The notes under the pieces are model-generated. The model was not told where the DNA came from, made no database searches, and was given only the letters and a program-made list of their open reading frames with translations. A stretch of 64,000 nucleotides of DNA from Gibbula magus (Eukaryota; Mollusca; Gastropoda; Trochida; Trochidae): NCBI GenBank assembly GCA_936450465.1, contig OW388297.1, positions 49,077,630-49,141,629 of the forward strand, in the 5' to 3' direction. Positions 38,002 through 50,447 of the stretch are shown here, one piece after another (position 1 is the stretch's first letter; each line of letters starts with the position of its first letter). Made by a program: the position numbers and the translations under genes.

Positions 38002-38678
38002 TATGTTATCTGAATAGGAACCGAAAAAGATATAATTGTACTTTGAAATTCAATTAGGAGATAAAAAGCTGTGTTTGTACAATTTCCTGTATTGCCCACT
38101 ATTTATATTATTACCAAACCATTGGATCTAAAATAACTTTGTTGAAATAAGTTCTTACATCAACAAAGTTAAATTGCAAAAGTAATGCAGTGGAATGATG
38201 GTTAATGGAACTGTCTGGATCTCGCGGGATTACAACAGTTCTCTTCCACAGCTTCATAGCGCATCTATAAAACAGTGTTTTGTTATTAACAAGTGAAGAC
38301 ATCTGGTAATGGGTTGGAAATCGAGGGATGACTCCAGCTTAATGAACCAAATTACTTCTCTCATATGGGCTTTAAGTTGCATTGGTAAAACAAAATCTTC
38401 TTTAAGGTGCTGTGTTACAAGGAAAGACATTCTGCAGTTGTGTGGATATATTATGCATGATTTCAATAAGGTACAACTCAATTCAATAGAATATTTGATT
38501 AACAAGATGACGTTAAGCGAGTGTTTACTTAGTTAGGACGGCAAAAAAAGATGGGGGAAGCATATCATTTCTGGAAACTCTGGATTTTTAATTTAACGTA
38601 AAGCAAGTTGCGCTGCCGTTATGATAGATAATGCCCAAAAAATGTTCCGCGTGGTTTCAAGGAACAAATAATAAACTA
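38002..38678. other. Unassigned interval between two MITEs
   Basis: Overlapping frames on both strands at 38111-38302, 38254-38505 and 38309-38536 lack recognisable domains. Nothing else is visible. Confidence 0.35.
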
Positions 38679-39197
38679 AACTGAGGTGCAAAAGAAACCT
38701 TACACCCCATTGTTTCATTCATACAGTAAAAATAACAAAACAAATTGATATGATAGAAGCGGGATATTATTTAATGTTCAGTGTTGACTGACTCAACAAA
38801 CAATCATACTCGTTTTTGTTCAAACATCCAGAGTTAGAGTCACTGAAAGGACCAAAGGATATAACATCATTTTTACACCAACATGACCCCTAACATGTTT
38901 ATAATGTTGTAAATGTGTGCAGAATGAGGCACATTTATTGATTTTCACTTAGCAGATGTCTTATATGTCGATGAACAGTTGTGATTTATCCAAATTAATT
39001 TTGGAAGAATTTATTACTTTAAAATTTCATGTTTTCCAAAAAAATTAAAACCACATAGAATTATCCCTTGGCTGATGACTAAACGCCTGCACGTTTCAGT
39101 TTTAGAGTACGACTTCGAAAACATAAGATATTTGTAATTGAACATAAAAGATATGATAAAACCAACTGAGGTGTTAGGTTTCTTTTGCTAGTCAGTT
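38679..39197. mobile_element. Tc1/mariner-type MITE with CAAAAGAAAC box (519 bp)
   Basis: The left end aactgaggtgcaaaagaaac and right end (reverse complement) aactgactagcaaaagaaac share 15 of 20 positions. TA lies outside both (38677-38678 and 39198-39199). The internal segment ttgtaaatgtgtgcagaat followed by aggcacatttatt is shared with 52044-52495, showing that the two are copies of one family. Confidence 0.87.
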
Positions 39198-39519
39198 TAC
39201 TTCAATAGTGGTTTTGAAGAAATGTAATATCACTGATAATGTATTGAATTCCAATGGCTATGAAAGCCTCCAATTAAGGAAAGACAACTCTCATTTGGGA
39301 ATCGTAGGTGGGAATACTGTGCGTTTCGTTCAGACGAAAGAGAACTATGTAAAACCACAGTTTCTAGTCACCGTTGAAGTGTTGGAGATAAGAGGGAGAA
39401 CTATATAGTGTGAAAATCACCCACTGATTAGCAGCATGAAACATCATTTTCTCGTGGTTTCAGGTTACATAAAACAGTTACTCCTAAATTCAAAATCATT
39501 TATCATAAGTTGCCATCAA

Positions 39520-40400
39520 CATGGAAATACATTGACATGCTGTGGAACTCGTGGGTGATGGTACAGACTGTCTTGATCCAGAAAAATACCTTTTTGTTGG
39601 TTCAAATACATAACAACATGTAGATCGTGTGTTGCAGTATTTGGCCACAAGGACACTTTTAAAAGGTCACTGACGAATAATTTAGACAGTTGAGTGAAAC
39701 AAGATGAAATGGTGTGGAAACCAGGTATCAGAGAACCAGAGAATTACCTTAAGGTATTCTGGTACAAAAGTCATTTTTAGGGAACGAATCACTGATGTGA
39801 TAAATCGTCGCAGCTAAAGTGGAAATTAAATCGAAATGGTGTGGTAATCATGAATCATATGGGAGATAAACATGGGTTTCTTATGAGACTCGATGTACTA
39901 AGCTTCAAAAGTAATATCTGGAGAACTTTTACAAGTTAATGAAGAACTGGTAAAGCATTAAAATGGTGTAAAAATCGTGTATCATATTCGAGAGAAAGCC
40001 TCAGCCTCGGGGTCCGAATAGCAAAAATTAATTTGTAGACGATATGAAATTTGAAATCCTTAATATAATGTTGGAGATATACTGACAAAACAAGGGGTAA
40101 TGAAACACCATCTGGTAAAGACAGACACAGGTCTCTTGTGCCTTGGGGTACTTCAGTATAAACACTATATCCAGACATTGGTGAAATCACAATACAACAC
40201 AAATTGACATGATGTGGAAACCATGCATCATTTGGGAACGAAAAACAAAAGTCTCCTGTGGCTCGATCTCAAAGTACTAAAGCATAAACATATAATGTTC
40301 AAGACACCAATGAAATGTTGAAGGCAACGCAAAACAACTTGAAATGGCGAGGAAACCATGCATTGTCTCGAGACGAAACTAGTTTTATGTTGGGAACACG
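39520..40400. repeat. Eroded satellite, about 127-bp period
   Basis: The box gaaatggtgtgg with a following aacca(t/g)g.atca(t/g) motif recurs at 39706, 39833 and 39960, at exact 127-bp steps. Weaker copies lie at about 40087, 40206 (gacatgatgtgg) and 40341 (gaaatggcgagg). A further weak copy at 39534 (gacatgctgtgg) suggests the array starts earlier, perhaps near 39300. Some units share gggaacgaaa and cgatgtactaa-type islands. High divergence between units implies no recent homogenisation. Confidence 0.65.
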
Positions 40401-40480
40401 TACATGAGGATGGGTAATTGTCTTGACATGAAGCCTTATCAGTCTGCTCATCAGCTGGTATCCATGCTTCAGTGATAGTA

Positions 40481-41512
40481 ACATGATGAGTTGTTACAAC
40501 TCAAGACTTCCGTGTTTCATCGGTGTTCCCATCTGCTTTTTTCCTACTGTGTTTATTACCATTGAGAGTTATCTAAGATTTTATCATAAACCTGGCAAAT
40601 TCTTGGTTTGGATTTGACAGGCATGTTGCCGTTATACTTTTTATACAAGACTATTAGAACAAATGTTGTTGTTCTTCTGTTTTTAACAAATGAAACAAAC
40701 GATTTTATGTATGTTTGTAATTTTCTAATTCAACGCCAATGTGAAACACTGAAAAACAATTTTCTTTGATAAAAAATCTGAAAGAGTTTGATGTGCCCAC
40801 CAGTTATGATGTAGGGCATTCTGACGTATCGCAAGTAGTCTTTTAGCTGTAGGGCGGTTTAGCTTGAGTATGGATTAGCTAAAGATACCAAAATATAAAT
40901 ACATTCTGAATTACTACAAAATTGGAAGTCACACATTAAATAATAACAAATAATGCCTAATACAACGTACTCAAATAATTTTATTTCTAAACGTCAGTTG
41001 CATGTCAACTCTGAAACTTATGTCAAATATATGAATAGAACAACATTTATGGATATTCAACGTCAACTCCAATGCCCACTTGTAACCCTCTTAGCGCTTT
41101 GATGCTCTTTTAGTTTGTTTGCTTATTTTTTTCATCTTATTCGTTGTTAATCTTTATATACAGACTGTTTCTCATTGAATCCTTACATGTATGCTTGATG
41201 AGGGATAAGGATCTTACAAATATTGAAACTGAAAGACAACGTTGAAGTCGTGTTCTGTATTAGGACAACAATTCTAGAATGTCAGTCTTGAGATCACTTT
41301 TTGTACAAACATATCACTGTATCAAATCGGAATTATACTTTATATAACTGTTCCAAAAGTCACCTAAAAGGTTTTACATGATTATGACAGTATATTCATG
41401 CTAAGAAGTAATCAATTCATATTAACACTGTGTCTTTCAACTCGTGGTTCGCTGGTATGATAGCAGCTTGTTGCAAGTTAACCGTCGGTCGGGCAACACC
41501 AACTCTATGACA
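40481..41512. other. Unassigned interval
   Basis: AT-rich sequence without recognisable repeats or coding motifs. A CTTGATGA...GAAAC arrangement at about 41194-41229 was considered as a ribozyme relic and rejected. Confidence 0.35.
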
Positions 41513-41960
41513 ATGTTGGTAAGCAAGTGTGTATGTAACTAGCGCTGACTACAGCAGACAAACAATGCAAAACCTATCAGAACTGTTGGATGTTCTTCTT
41601 TGGACCAGACAGGCAGGTGTCTATTGGTATAATATTCGTCATACCAAGACACATGGTTTACATAGTGCAAACAGATGGATAAATAACGTGGTTTTCTTTA
41701 GAACGCTGAAGTCTATTAGTGATATAGGATGGTGATATTTACAGCTGCGCGGCCACATTCTCATTTTCTCATGAGCGTTATTAAAGTTAGAACTTCTTTG
41801 CAATACATTCATTCGGTATTAAAGCAAATATAAGTAAATGGCATCGTTGGTAAGCAGATAGGTAATGCAAAACCCTTTAGCTGACCCTGGTGGATGTTTA
41901 CCTTTGAACCAGAAGTCCTTGTGTTTATTGGAATAGCATTAGACACAAAAGTTACTTTTT
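41513..41960. repeat. Degenerate duplication, about 305-bp period
   Basis: ttggtaagcaagtg...gcagacaaacaatgcaaaacc at about 41515-41575 reappears at about 41850-41880 as ttggtaagcagataggtaatgcaaaacc. Both are followed by tggatgtt.. and tttg(g/a)accaga and then tattgg.ataatatt-like sequence. The 68-codon frame 41529-41735 lies in the first unit and is not kept in the second. Confidence 0.55.
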
Positions 41961-44310
41961 CTATGGCACAAAGTTGCTTAGAAACTGTATGCCATCAGTT
42001 TTGCCCTACATTTTCCCCCTTTACAACCACAAGAACAAACACACCGTGATGAACAGTCAGATAACGTGTCAAGACAATTCACCCAAGTACGTGTGGCCCG
42101 GGTTTATTTTTGGTTCTCTAAGTAATTAGGTTCAGCAAAAAAGCTTTCACTTCCAGACAGTGCCATTACCAAAGAGTTCAGCATCATTACCTTGTGATGT
42201 GTGACACAACATTGCCACTACCCATTTACTTTCACCTCAGTGCTTTGTAAAAGAAGGTGCTTACAAGACAAGTCTCCTCAAAACTCCACTGTTTTGATTG
42301 TTTTTCATTAAAATATGTTAAAAATAAATTGACGTTAGATAACAAAAAACCTTCATAAATGCCAATTAAATCCTAAAGCAGAAGGTTAAATTAAAATATA
42401 TGTACTTTGTTGATTTTACTCATGTAATTTCTAAAATAAAAATCTATCCTGTTTTCTTATATTTGCTTATATTTACGAATGAGTTACCATAGTTGTTTAA
42501 GATATTGGAGGAAACATTTCTGTGAACGGAATTTATAATTAAAATGTAGTGCGATTATGTATGATTATGTCATAGATACGAAACCATGCATGCATAAAAT
42601 CGCCTCACGTCAAGTCATTCAGTTCTTTGATATCAAATAATTATTTTTGGCATCTTTAATTGTTGTATACATGTCCTCTTCTATTACCATTTGTTTGTGT
42701 GACAGATGCCACTTTTTAAAAAAATGTCCATGCATGTCTTTCAGTTTGCTCTTATAAATCATTTTGACAAATGTCAAATTATTAACGTTTGCACTCTCTT
42801 TAATCAGGTTAGATATTTGTTATCATCACTGTCTTATTTATACATGTTGATATAATTATATTGACGTGAATACGTTGAGCATGGTCATTATTATGTCTAC
42901 AAATAATTGTATAATTGATATTTCAATTACATAAATTATATGATACACAAAGAATTTGTTTACATGGATGTATTTAGTAACAATGAATCATCATGTTATT
43001 CATTTCATTTCAATGAAATTCCGTAAAAGTACAAATTAAAAGAGATTTATAAAAGAAATTTACATTCTGACATTCTCCCGTTACTGTTCTTAAACATTAC
43101 CGATGTTTACATATTAGTTTCAATGTTCAGAACAAGATTATACACGTCTCAAGAGATTACCTTTTTAGACAGGTTCAAAGGATTACACATGTGAGACAAC
43201 ATGTTGCATCGATTGCATTCATCCTGCCTGTTATACTATTGCAACATTCGCCATATTTCTGCGTTATATCATAACCTCGTCTTGAACCTCGCACAACATC
43301 CTGCTCTATCAGAGTAATATATAGCGCAAAACTCCCACAAATCCCAGGATGTAGTATTGGCAGCACCCGGATAAGACCGATGAGCTATCATCAAATTTCA
43401 AATCACGACATTTCATGCATATAGTTGATGAAAGACAAGCCGATAGCGTTACGAGGTGGGTGGAGGGCTACTTGCAAGGTGCAATAAAAATACTCAATAG
43501 AACAGGATGTTACGTAACCCCACAAGCACCCCCTCAAATTGTAATATGAGTTGATTCGCATCCTAAGCCTTAGTCGAAACATCGAATAAATGGAATTCTA
43601 AAAAAAAAACATTTTAATCGTTTTAAAATATTCATTTTCACGTTCATATTCACTTCTTTTAAACTAGCTATTTATTACTTATATGTTCATAGGGTAAACA
43701 ATAATTTCAAAAATAAAATTACTCATAATTTATGTATACCTTATATGTTGAATGCTGTCGCTAACCTTCTCAGAGTCATATTTGTTTATATTGAAGGTGT
43801 TTCAATGTATGTATTTAAGTATATGAAAGTTCCTTTTGGATATTAACGCCTTATCTTAATCTTTTTACTACATATTTTTGTAATTATACAATTTATAGTG
43901 CCAACATGAGTTAGTCTCTTAAACATGGAAATGATTCTGTGCACGTGTCGACTCACTGTGTTTAGGACAGGTAGTTTCTTTCGGTCGTTTTTGGCCTTTA
44001 AACGATCATCATTTGAAATATTCAGTTTCAAATGAGATAATACGCTTGCGTCTTCCGAAATATTTTCTACAACTCCATTTACAGATTTATTTTTGTTCAA
44101 ATGAATCATCGTAATTCGATACTGTTGATTTATTGATATTAATGTTGATACCTTACTGTTAGGTTGTAATTGTACATAAACAACACATTACACGAAATTT
44201 ATTATTCTACGTATTCTTCTGTGACGGCAGTTCATATTCGCTGAAGACAAGGGAAATTTTTACTCAATTCATTAGGTATGCAATACACGAAGGTATCGTA
44301 AAGAAACAGG
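41961..44310. other. Unassigned interval
   Basis: AT-rich, with minus-strand frames 43175-43366 and 43843-44109 (88 codons) that show no recognisable domain. No repeats stand out. Confidence 0.35.
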
Positions 44311-44609
44311 TGAGGTGAGTTGGGGTTTAACGCCGCTTTCAAGAATATTTCACTTATATCGCGGCTGCTAGTATTATGGCAGGGAGGAAGCCCGCATCGC
44401 CATGTGGCTATGCATTGCGGTGAAACCTGCGAGCAACGACTGGAACAAGCGAACCATGGGTTACTGCACTGAAATTCAGTGTAGCATTGCACCCAAACCT
44501 TACTGCGTGTGGAACAGTTCTCTACTACAGACAAAGTTGCCGTGCCCCTGGCGGGATTCGAACCCCGGACCGAAGCCGAACGCGCTAACCACTGCGCTAT
44601 CCCACCTCC
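44311..44609 (-). repeat. tRNA-derived SINE, near full length
   Basis: Reverse orientation of the 30619 family. From the minus 5' end it reads ggaggtgggatagcgcagtgg (A box), cggggttcgaatcccgcc (B box), then the body. The body retains a tgctacactgaatttcagtg segment missing from 30619. The tail is gcggcgttaaaccccaactcac without an expanded (actc)n. Flanks gtaaagaaacagg and gtaaataaacaaagg look like a slightly diverged target-site duplication. The open frames at 44232-44621 and 44402-44617 are incidental. Confidence 0.93.
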
Positions 44610-45825
44610 GTAAATAAACAAAGGTAGCGTACAGTCAAGGTGACAAATATATATGTCATAGGGACACAGACGTACATGGCACTAACGGTAATAAACAGAG
44701 AAGTAATGAGTCACTGTATATGTGTATTGTTGTTAACAGTTTCCACTGCAGAGACAATGCCACCATGGCGTGTGTGGTCATTAACGTCAAAGCCATGAAC
44801 CACGGAACATAGAGAATATCTTTCTTTTCTTGACTAATATCATCTTATCATATAAGGCAGAAACTGTTTAGAAATAGAAACATACATTTGCCGAGAATTG
44901 ACGTAATATTTATTACATAATCTACTCCATGTAATTACACCGAAATTTGGTCATTTACATGTTGTCATTATCAAGGAGAGTCCGTTGTCTCCAAACTTTG
45001 TTTAATACGTCAGACCACAGACAGCTGTACGTCAAGACTTGAGCTTTAATCTTTGACTTGCCATGTCATGTTATTTTCATCCTACTCGTTGCGAAAATAA
45101 TGTTTCCCTTACTACTGACTGAGGATTAATTTAACTGATAGAATCACTTTTTCTCCGATATATGTAACAACTTAAATTAATAATTTAATGATGCATCCGT
45201 AGAGAGGATGCGGTAAAAATTGATGCAAATTTAACGATAACATAGAAACAGGAAGAGGTCTGTAGCGAAGTATTTCTGTAGAAAAGTAGTTCGAGGGAAG
45301 TTCCTATAAAAATCAGGCTTCAGATCATGATATCTAGATATCTAGAGGAAAATGGTGATATCTGATATCACAAAGGCAGGAGGTGTATTCTATTTTGAGA
45401 AGAAGCAATTGTACGATAGAGGAGCAGTTCTGCATTTTACGGAACTGCATAATGGTTTTTAAGAACGTTTATGACCTTTGGTGTGAAGTTCATGCCATCT
45501 ACAAACGTCTGCAGAGGCAAATGTTCTACTTCTGCATTTGTCGGTGTTTGGTTAAACAACCTCTGGTGAAAAACGATCCTCAACTAACGAACATCTGAAC
45601 TTTATTGTTGCTTTAGACTTTTTGCAAGTTCTAAAACCGGAAAGGCAAGTTGGAGAGCTCAAAGTGTAAGCAATGACTGATGGACGCATACACATAGATG
45701 TATATCAACAAGGCATCCATGCAGCAGCATAAGTAAACAGTTAAGATAATTAAAGTAAAACCATCCTACGGGTAAGTGGTATATTATGTCGTTTGTCCTG
45801 AACATATAATAGAGAGATAAAGCCA
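44610..45825. other. Unassigned interval
   Basis: No recognised gene; a 71-codon plus frame at 45383-45598 lacks any domain. A short palindromic patch, gatatctagatatc, lies near 45328-45341. Confidence 0.35.
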
Positions 45826-46073
45826 GTCTTTTTTTACAAATACTCTGTTCATCTCCTACGGAGCGGTAGAAAAGTATACATGGCACAGCCACAATAAACA
45901 ATAAACTTTTCTACCCCAGGAGGTGAAGAAAACATGTTTTCCATGAATAAGAGCTATTTGATTTATTAATCGTTTTGTGGAATGATGGACAGACTACAAC
46001 GGCATATTTGGACTCTTTTTTTAAACTGTTACTCAAATACAAAGTGACGTAATAGCATTATGACTTCATGTCT
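45826..46073. repeat. Foldback element related to 137-291, with degenerate CRE pair
   Basis: Inner arms cggtagaaaagt and acttttctacc, with atctcctacgg / aggaggtga outside them, form a stem at about 45826-45947. Read in reverse, the order from about 46073 inwards matches 20-215 of the window. It runs tgaagtcat...tacgtca, then a ccgttg-type island, then attaataaat, then acatg, then ggtagaaaagt. The two are therefore diverged copies of one element that carries its own CRE-like pair. Confidence 0.6.
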
Positions 46074-46092
46074 GCAACTCAATGATAACTTA

Positions 46093-46684
46093 AAGGTAGG
46101 GTTCAATTAAAGTATCCGCCATTTTGTTTTGTGTATTACGTGCAATGAGCAAAACGCTTCATATTTACAAATTTTAAAAAAAATATAATAAAACGTATGT
46201 ATTGATACCAAACAACCTATTATCATGTACAATTACAGAGTTTTGTTATGCCGTAGCAAAGTTTTCACATTCGTAGCACCGATGAATGACTTTCATTGTT
46301 TTTATTTGTGAATGAATAGGCGCGGTTCTTTGTCAAATCGTGAAATCACACACAAATTTTACTCACATTGTTGCGTTTCAACTGGGTTGTGTTAATCATG
46401 TATAGACCAGTCTGATTAAAATAGACCTTGTTCCGAGGAATAAAATTTGCAAAAGTTTGCATCTACCGGGATACGAACAGGTTCTGTAGATTCCTCGGTT
46501 TGGCGTGGAAACCACCTACGAACGATACGAGTTCGTATCCCGGTAGATGCACTATTTTGCAATTTTTATTTTTGCAATTTTTATTCAACCGTCGATTTTA
46601 ATCAGACTGATGTATAGACGTATTGTCTAAATGTATATTAATAACACATTTCGTTACCACAAAACTCCGATAGAACATCCCCTT
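46093..46684. mobile_element. Older TA-flanked MITE hosting a nested element
   Basis: The left end aaggtagggttcaatt and right end (reverse complement) aaggggatgttctatc are partly inverted. TA lies outside both (46091-46092 and 46685-46686). Without the 202-bp insert and its duplicated 10 bp it would be about 380 bp. End similarity is modest, so this host element is less certain than the insert. Confidence 0.55.
46408..46609. mobile_element. 202-bp MITE with 10-bp target-site duplication
   Basis: Terminal inverted repeats cagtctgattaaaatagac and (reverse complement) cagtctgattaaaatcgac match at 18 of 19. The direct repeat atgtatagac flanks it exactly (46398-46407 and 46610-46619). A second, perfect 20-bp inverted repeat, gcatctaccgggatacgaac, lies inside (46459-46478 against 46531-46550). 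A 9-11 bp duplication is typical of Mutator-like elements, though the termini are not diagnostic. No coding content. Confidence 0.9.
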
Positions 46685-47401
46685 TAATGCCAGGTTCAAT
46701 GTCACTGGATAGTGGCTTCAATCACTGAACCAAGAGGCATCCTAATCTTGTAATCCGCTATTTGTCAAGTTTTTTTTAATTTTCACTTGAAAAGACAACA
46801 GTTCCTTTAAAAAAGTGAAATGGAATTACTGTATAGTGAAGATCAAACCCAACTAAAGATGAGATTGATTATCTTATAATTAAGTGATAATAACACATCA
46901 TGAAATTTTCTTATCAAAGCGGAACATTGTTTGTTTGTTGTCACAAGATACTCGCTGATGAAAGTGACATAGCCTGTTTGTTGTTGATGTCAATCATGTT
47001 TGAAATATACACCACTTCAATTTCTGGTTGCAGAATCGATTTCCGAGCTCATCTTCTGGAATGTCCACTTTGAGTAAAAATCAACAGATAATTGAAATGG
47101 CGATGATGGGATGGGAGAAAAATATGTTAATTACACTTTCCTAACATCCTGGATCTAAAAGCAGAGTTATATGTTGTTATTAACCTGTCAATGCTGTGCC
47201 ATGTGTTTATTTTCTTTAACAACATCTTCGAAAATACGATCCTCCTCCTACGAAAGAAAGGAGGAACGGTTAAACTTGATTGTTGTTTTAACGCCTTATT
47301 GCAAATTGTATCGGGAGGTAAGCAACGGTACTTGGAAGATGTTCATAAACGTGATTGCTGCTTCAAATACATAACGATCATATATTTGGATACAATTGCA
47401 G
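46685..47401. other. Unassigned interval
   Basis: No gene or repeat is recognised. Overlapping plus frames beginning at 47171 and 47191 (67 and 114 codons) have no recognisable domain; the longer one runs into the inverted-repeat region that follows. Confidence 0.35.
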
Positions 47402-47720
47402 TAGTATTACCATATTTTATTAAACGAGTTAATGATTTGGTATTACACGAGCGAAAGCGAATTTGGTGCAAAATAATCCCGGAGTTTAATAAAATGGTAT
47501 TATGTGGAAGGCGAAGTAAAGCATTCTGTGTATAAGCTGCGCAAATTAATCAAGCGAAATTAACGACAGCGTGCTGACACTAATACCTCCGCGAGTACGT
47601 GTGTATTGATACGATACGATCACTATTGTTGTGACGTCATACTTTCAGCGGTATTACACTAGTTTAATATTACCAATAAAAATGAGACTCCGGTATCTTC
47701 CACAGGCGAGTAATAAACTT
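47402..47720. repeat. Inverted-repeat cluster with a TGACGTCA palindrome
   Basis: attaccatattttattaaac (about 47407-47426) is inverted by gtttaataaaatggtatta (about 47486-47504). A ggtattacac box recurs at about 47438 and 47651, and an exact TGACGTCA sits at 47632. The tagtgtaata(c/t)c island near the CRE is shared, in the same relative position, with the 49543 pair. Element ends are unclear. Confidence 0.5.
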
Positions 47721-47734
47721 TCTTGTATCTTTTC

Positions 47735-47810
47735 GGGAATGGTTCATTGCTGGGTCTGAACCCACACCCTCGCAGTTAGACACCTAAACAAACCTTGGGT
47801 GTGCCAACGA
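47735..47810 (-). repeat. tRNA-like fragment
   Basis: On the minus strand, ggtgtctaactgcgagggtg is followed by tgggttcagacccagc, a good T-arm with a GTTCAGACCC B box. The 5' half, ggcacacccaaggtttgttt, does not form a convincing D arm or acceptor stem. Probably a tRNA-derived repeat remnant. Confidence 0.4.
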
Positions 47811-49542
47811 CTTCAATCAATCACTACTGCCTTGAGCTCCCAAATACAATGTATAACAATTTTAGATCAGTTGGCTTAATGATACCTTTGTTATTTCAAA
47901 TTCTTTTCATTTCGTGAATTGATAATACTCATAATATTTGGAAAGAACAAAAGTATAATGACTCTCCGTTATAAGAACAACTGCAATCGCAACATTTTTG
48001 TCGATATACTAGCACCAGTACACAAGTTACCAAACATATACACAAACATGTGGATAACGATTCATCATTGAACACTCCCATCCCATTCCAGTATACCAAT
48101 ATCATGCCCATCTATATCATTCGACCATAAGCTCATACCTAAACATACATGTAAATATTCTCCCATTTAATCACCCACCTCGAGACTGAGAGTGTTCTGT
48201 CCCTCGATGGCTTATTCCAGTTTTAGAGTTTTAAACTCTCGGCAACCTGCTGTGATGGGGATTGGAAGTATAACGATTTGATCAATAATCTAAATTGGAT
48301 GATATATATGTCCAATCTCCTGTACTGACAGTGTCTAAGACATAGATTTCCATGTTTTTATAGTAATAATAATAATAATAAGTACTAAAAGCGATCATAA
48401 GTGATATTCGTAAAATCGCGGTATTTATTAAGAAGCAAGTAACAAACATGACATGTAGTTGATTAATCGATGTGCAATGCTGCTTTGTTTGTAATGTTTG
48501 AACTAACCTTATATAAAGACAATATATCTTTCTAAAAGATAATAAAACCTATGACATAAAACTGTTTCCCAAAGGGGTATATGGTACAAGATACAAGATT
48601 GTGGTATGTGTACACACATACATTTAGATCAATTCATAAGATATGATGCTTAACTTCGATACGATTCATGCCAGGATACATATACAGTACATTCAGAAGC
48701 ATTGAAAAAACAATGTTGTTCTAAAAAAAACTCTAGATAAATGTGCACTACTGTACACTTAAAGGGGTCTCAAGGTACAAACGCGCAAACATTACCTAAC
48801 AAAAGCATTACTACCATAAACAACGGCATTATGCAATCACTCCTTCAGATCACCTGGCACGGTACACTTTATCTTATATTATGCACCCCACATGCAATAG
48901 GCAAGCATTCCCGATGAAAAATGCTAAGTCAGCCTCCTTGAAAGTGACAAGTATGTTTACAGTCTGCTTTGAGTGTTTAATTTGACCGGCTTTGCTTATT
49001 GATTTATGTCCTTTGAAAATGGGTTTGAATTGGTTTTCCTTCTTCAAACAGGCATGTTTTATTTATAATTCAGCAGAACACCTTTAGAGTTTTATGTAAG
49101 AGTTCATCGTGCAATTTATGCTGTTTAGGACGGTCTGTTAAACAAATATGTGATCACATTTTATTTATAATAATAATTTTGTAGTTAAATGTATCTGGTC
49201 ATAGTACATAGTAGTACCATGACGTAGTGAGTAATCTGACGCAAACACAATAGTCATGACGTTAAGAAGATACATCTTTTACGTAACAACTGAACGCGGA
49301 ATGTTTTTAAGGGGTGGCCTCTCATTATGCCTACAACTTGAAACAACATATAACAAGGTCGGGTGGTTACAGGAGCGTAGACACAGTGATAGTTGTTCCC
49401 TAACCCATACTTAACAGAATACATGGAACAGCTTGAATCCACAAAACCTGGTTTTCTTACTCTGCTTGGCCAGACTTTTATATAAAGTATCAACTCGTCA
49501 ATAAATGGAACAGACTGCATTGCGATCGCGGCGCTGATATTG
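47811..49542. other. Unassigned interval
   Basis: A short (ATA)n run lies near 48362-48381. Minus-strand frames 47929-48111 and 49254-49520 (88 codons) have no recognisable domain. Nothing else stands out. Confidence 0.35.
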
Positions 49543-49572
49543 TGACGTCATGTTTTAACCATTATGACGTCA
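49543..49572. promoter_or_regulatory. Two exact TGACGTCA palindromes, 22 bp apart
   Basis: Perfect 8-mers start at 49543 and 49565. They are followed by a small hairpin region (aacacggt...aaaccgtg, about 49615-49642) and by aagtgaaataacac, the reverse complement of which flanks the 16263 pair. The association suggests the pair is carried on a dispersed repeat. Confidence 0.5.
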
Positions 49573-50447
49573 CGTCAATCGAAAACACTCGATGATATTA
49601 CACTAAGTGAAATAACACGGTAGATTTATTAAACCGTGATATTTTCAACGGGTGAGTAATAATGAGTCATAGAGATCACTCACTATAAGCCCCGGGAGCA
49701 ATTTAATTTGTATGTTTGGTAATGATATATTGCATTTACATTTTAAACCTATTACTTCACATGCAAGTATTGACTATAGATTTTTAAAAAACGATGAACT
49801 GCGTGTCAATGCCTTTTTTTAACTTGTTGTTTTTAATTACCTTTTCTTAGGACTTTAAACTTCCTGTTATTCAGGCATGGTGACTTCCTTCCTCGAGTCT
49901 AATCTGGGAGGATGTCACCTACACTACAGGCAGCGAATCCAGGGCAAGTTCCAAACAATAAGAATTGTTCGACATTTTTAATGCAGCGAGGTTCCTGTTG
50001 TCCTAACTATCGTGAGAATATGGGCCTGTTTACCACTACTTCCCTTAGAGACCCAATAACAAGTATTCATGTATGACTAACTTGCTGAAATGTTGAAAAA
50101 TTTATATGTATATGGTTGACGTACGACACGAAATGTGAGACCTGTTTTGCAGTTATATATAAAATGTGATCTACATTCTTAGAGATTCCATACTGTACCA
50201 TGCACAAGTTCATTTCTAAAATGGGGGTAGCCTGATTGTTCTCAGCTTGCCTACACTTTAATTTTGGCTGTAGGCATACTGCGATGGAGGCAGAATGAGA
50301 GTAAACCATGTTATGTACAGGGGGAAATTACATGTACAGATGCACAAAGTCTCCTATAAACCATACCTACAGGTACATGTACCATGGAACCTCCTAAAGC
50401 TTAGATAGGGTATCTGCAGGTATGTGGACAAAATAAGTCTAAGAAAT
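49573..50447. other. Unassigned interval
   Basis: Apart from the small hairpin at 49615-49642 no repeat is visible. The 80-codon minus frame 50067-50309 is unrecognised. Confidence 0.35.

Noticed and set aside
41194..41229. CTTGATGA followed by GAAAC as a second hammerhead relic
   Set aside because: The core has an extra base (CTTGATGA), the intervening segment does not pair convincingly at its ends, and no stem I is visible.
44232..44621. 129-codon minus frame and 30612-30923 plus frame with similar peptide strings (ENCSTRSKVWVQC)
   Set aside because: Both are translations of the tRNA-derived SINE, not a conserved protein.
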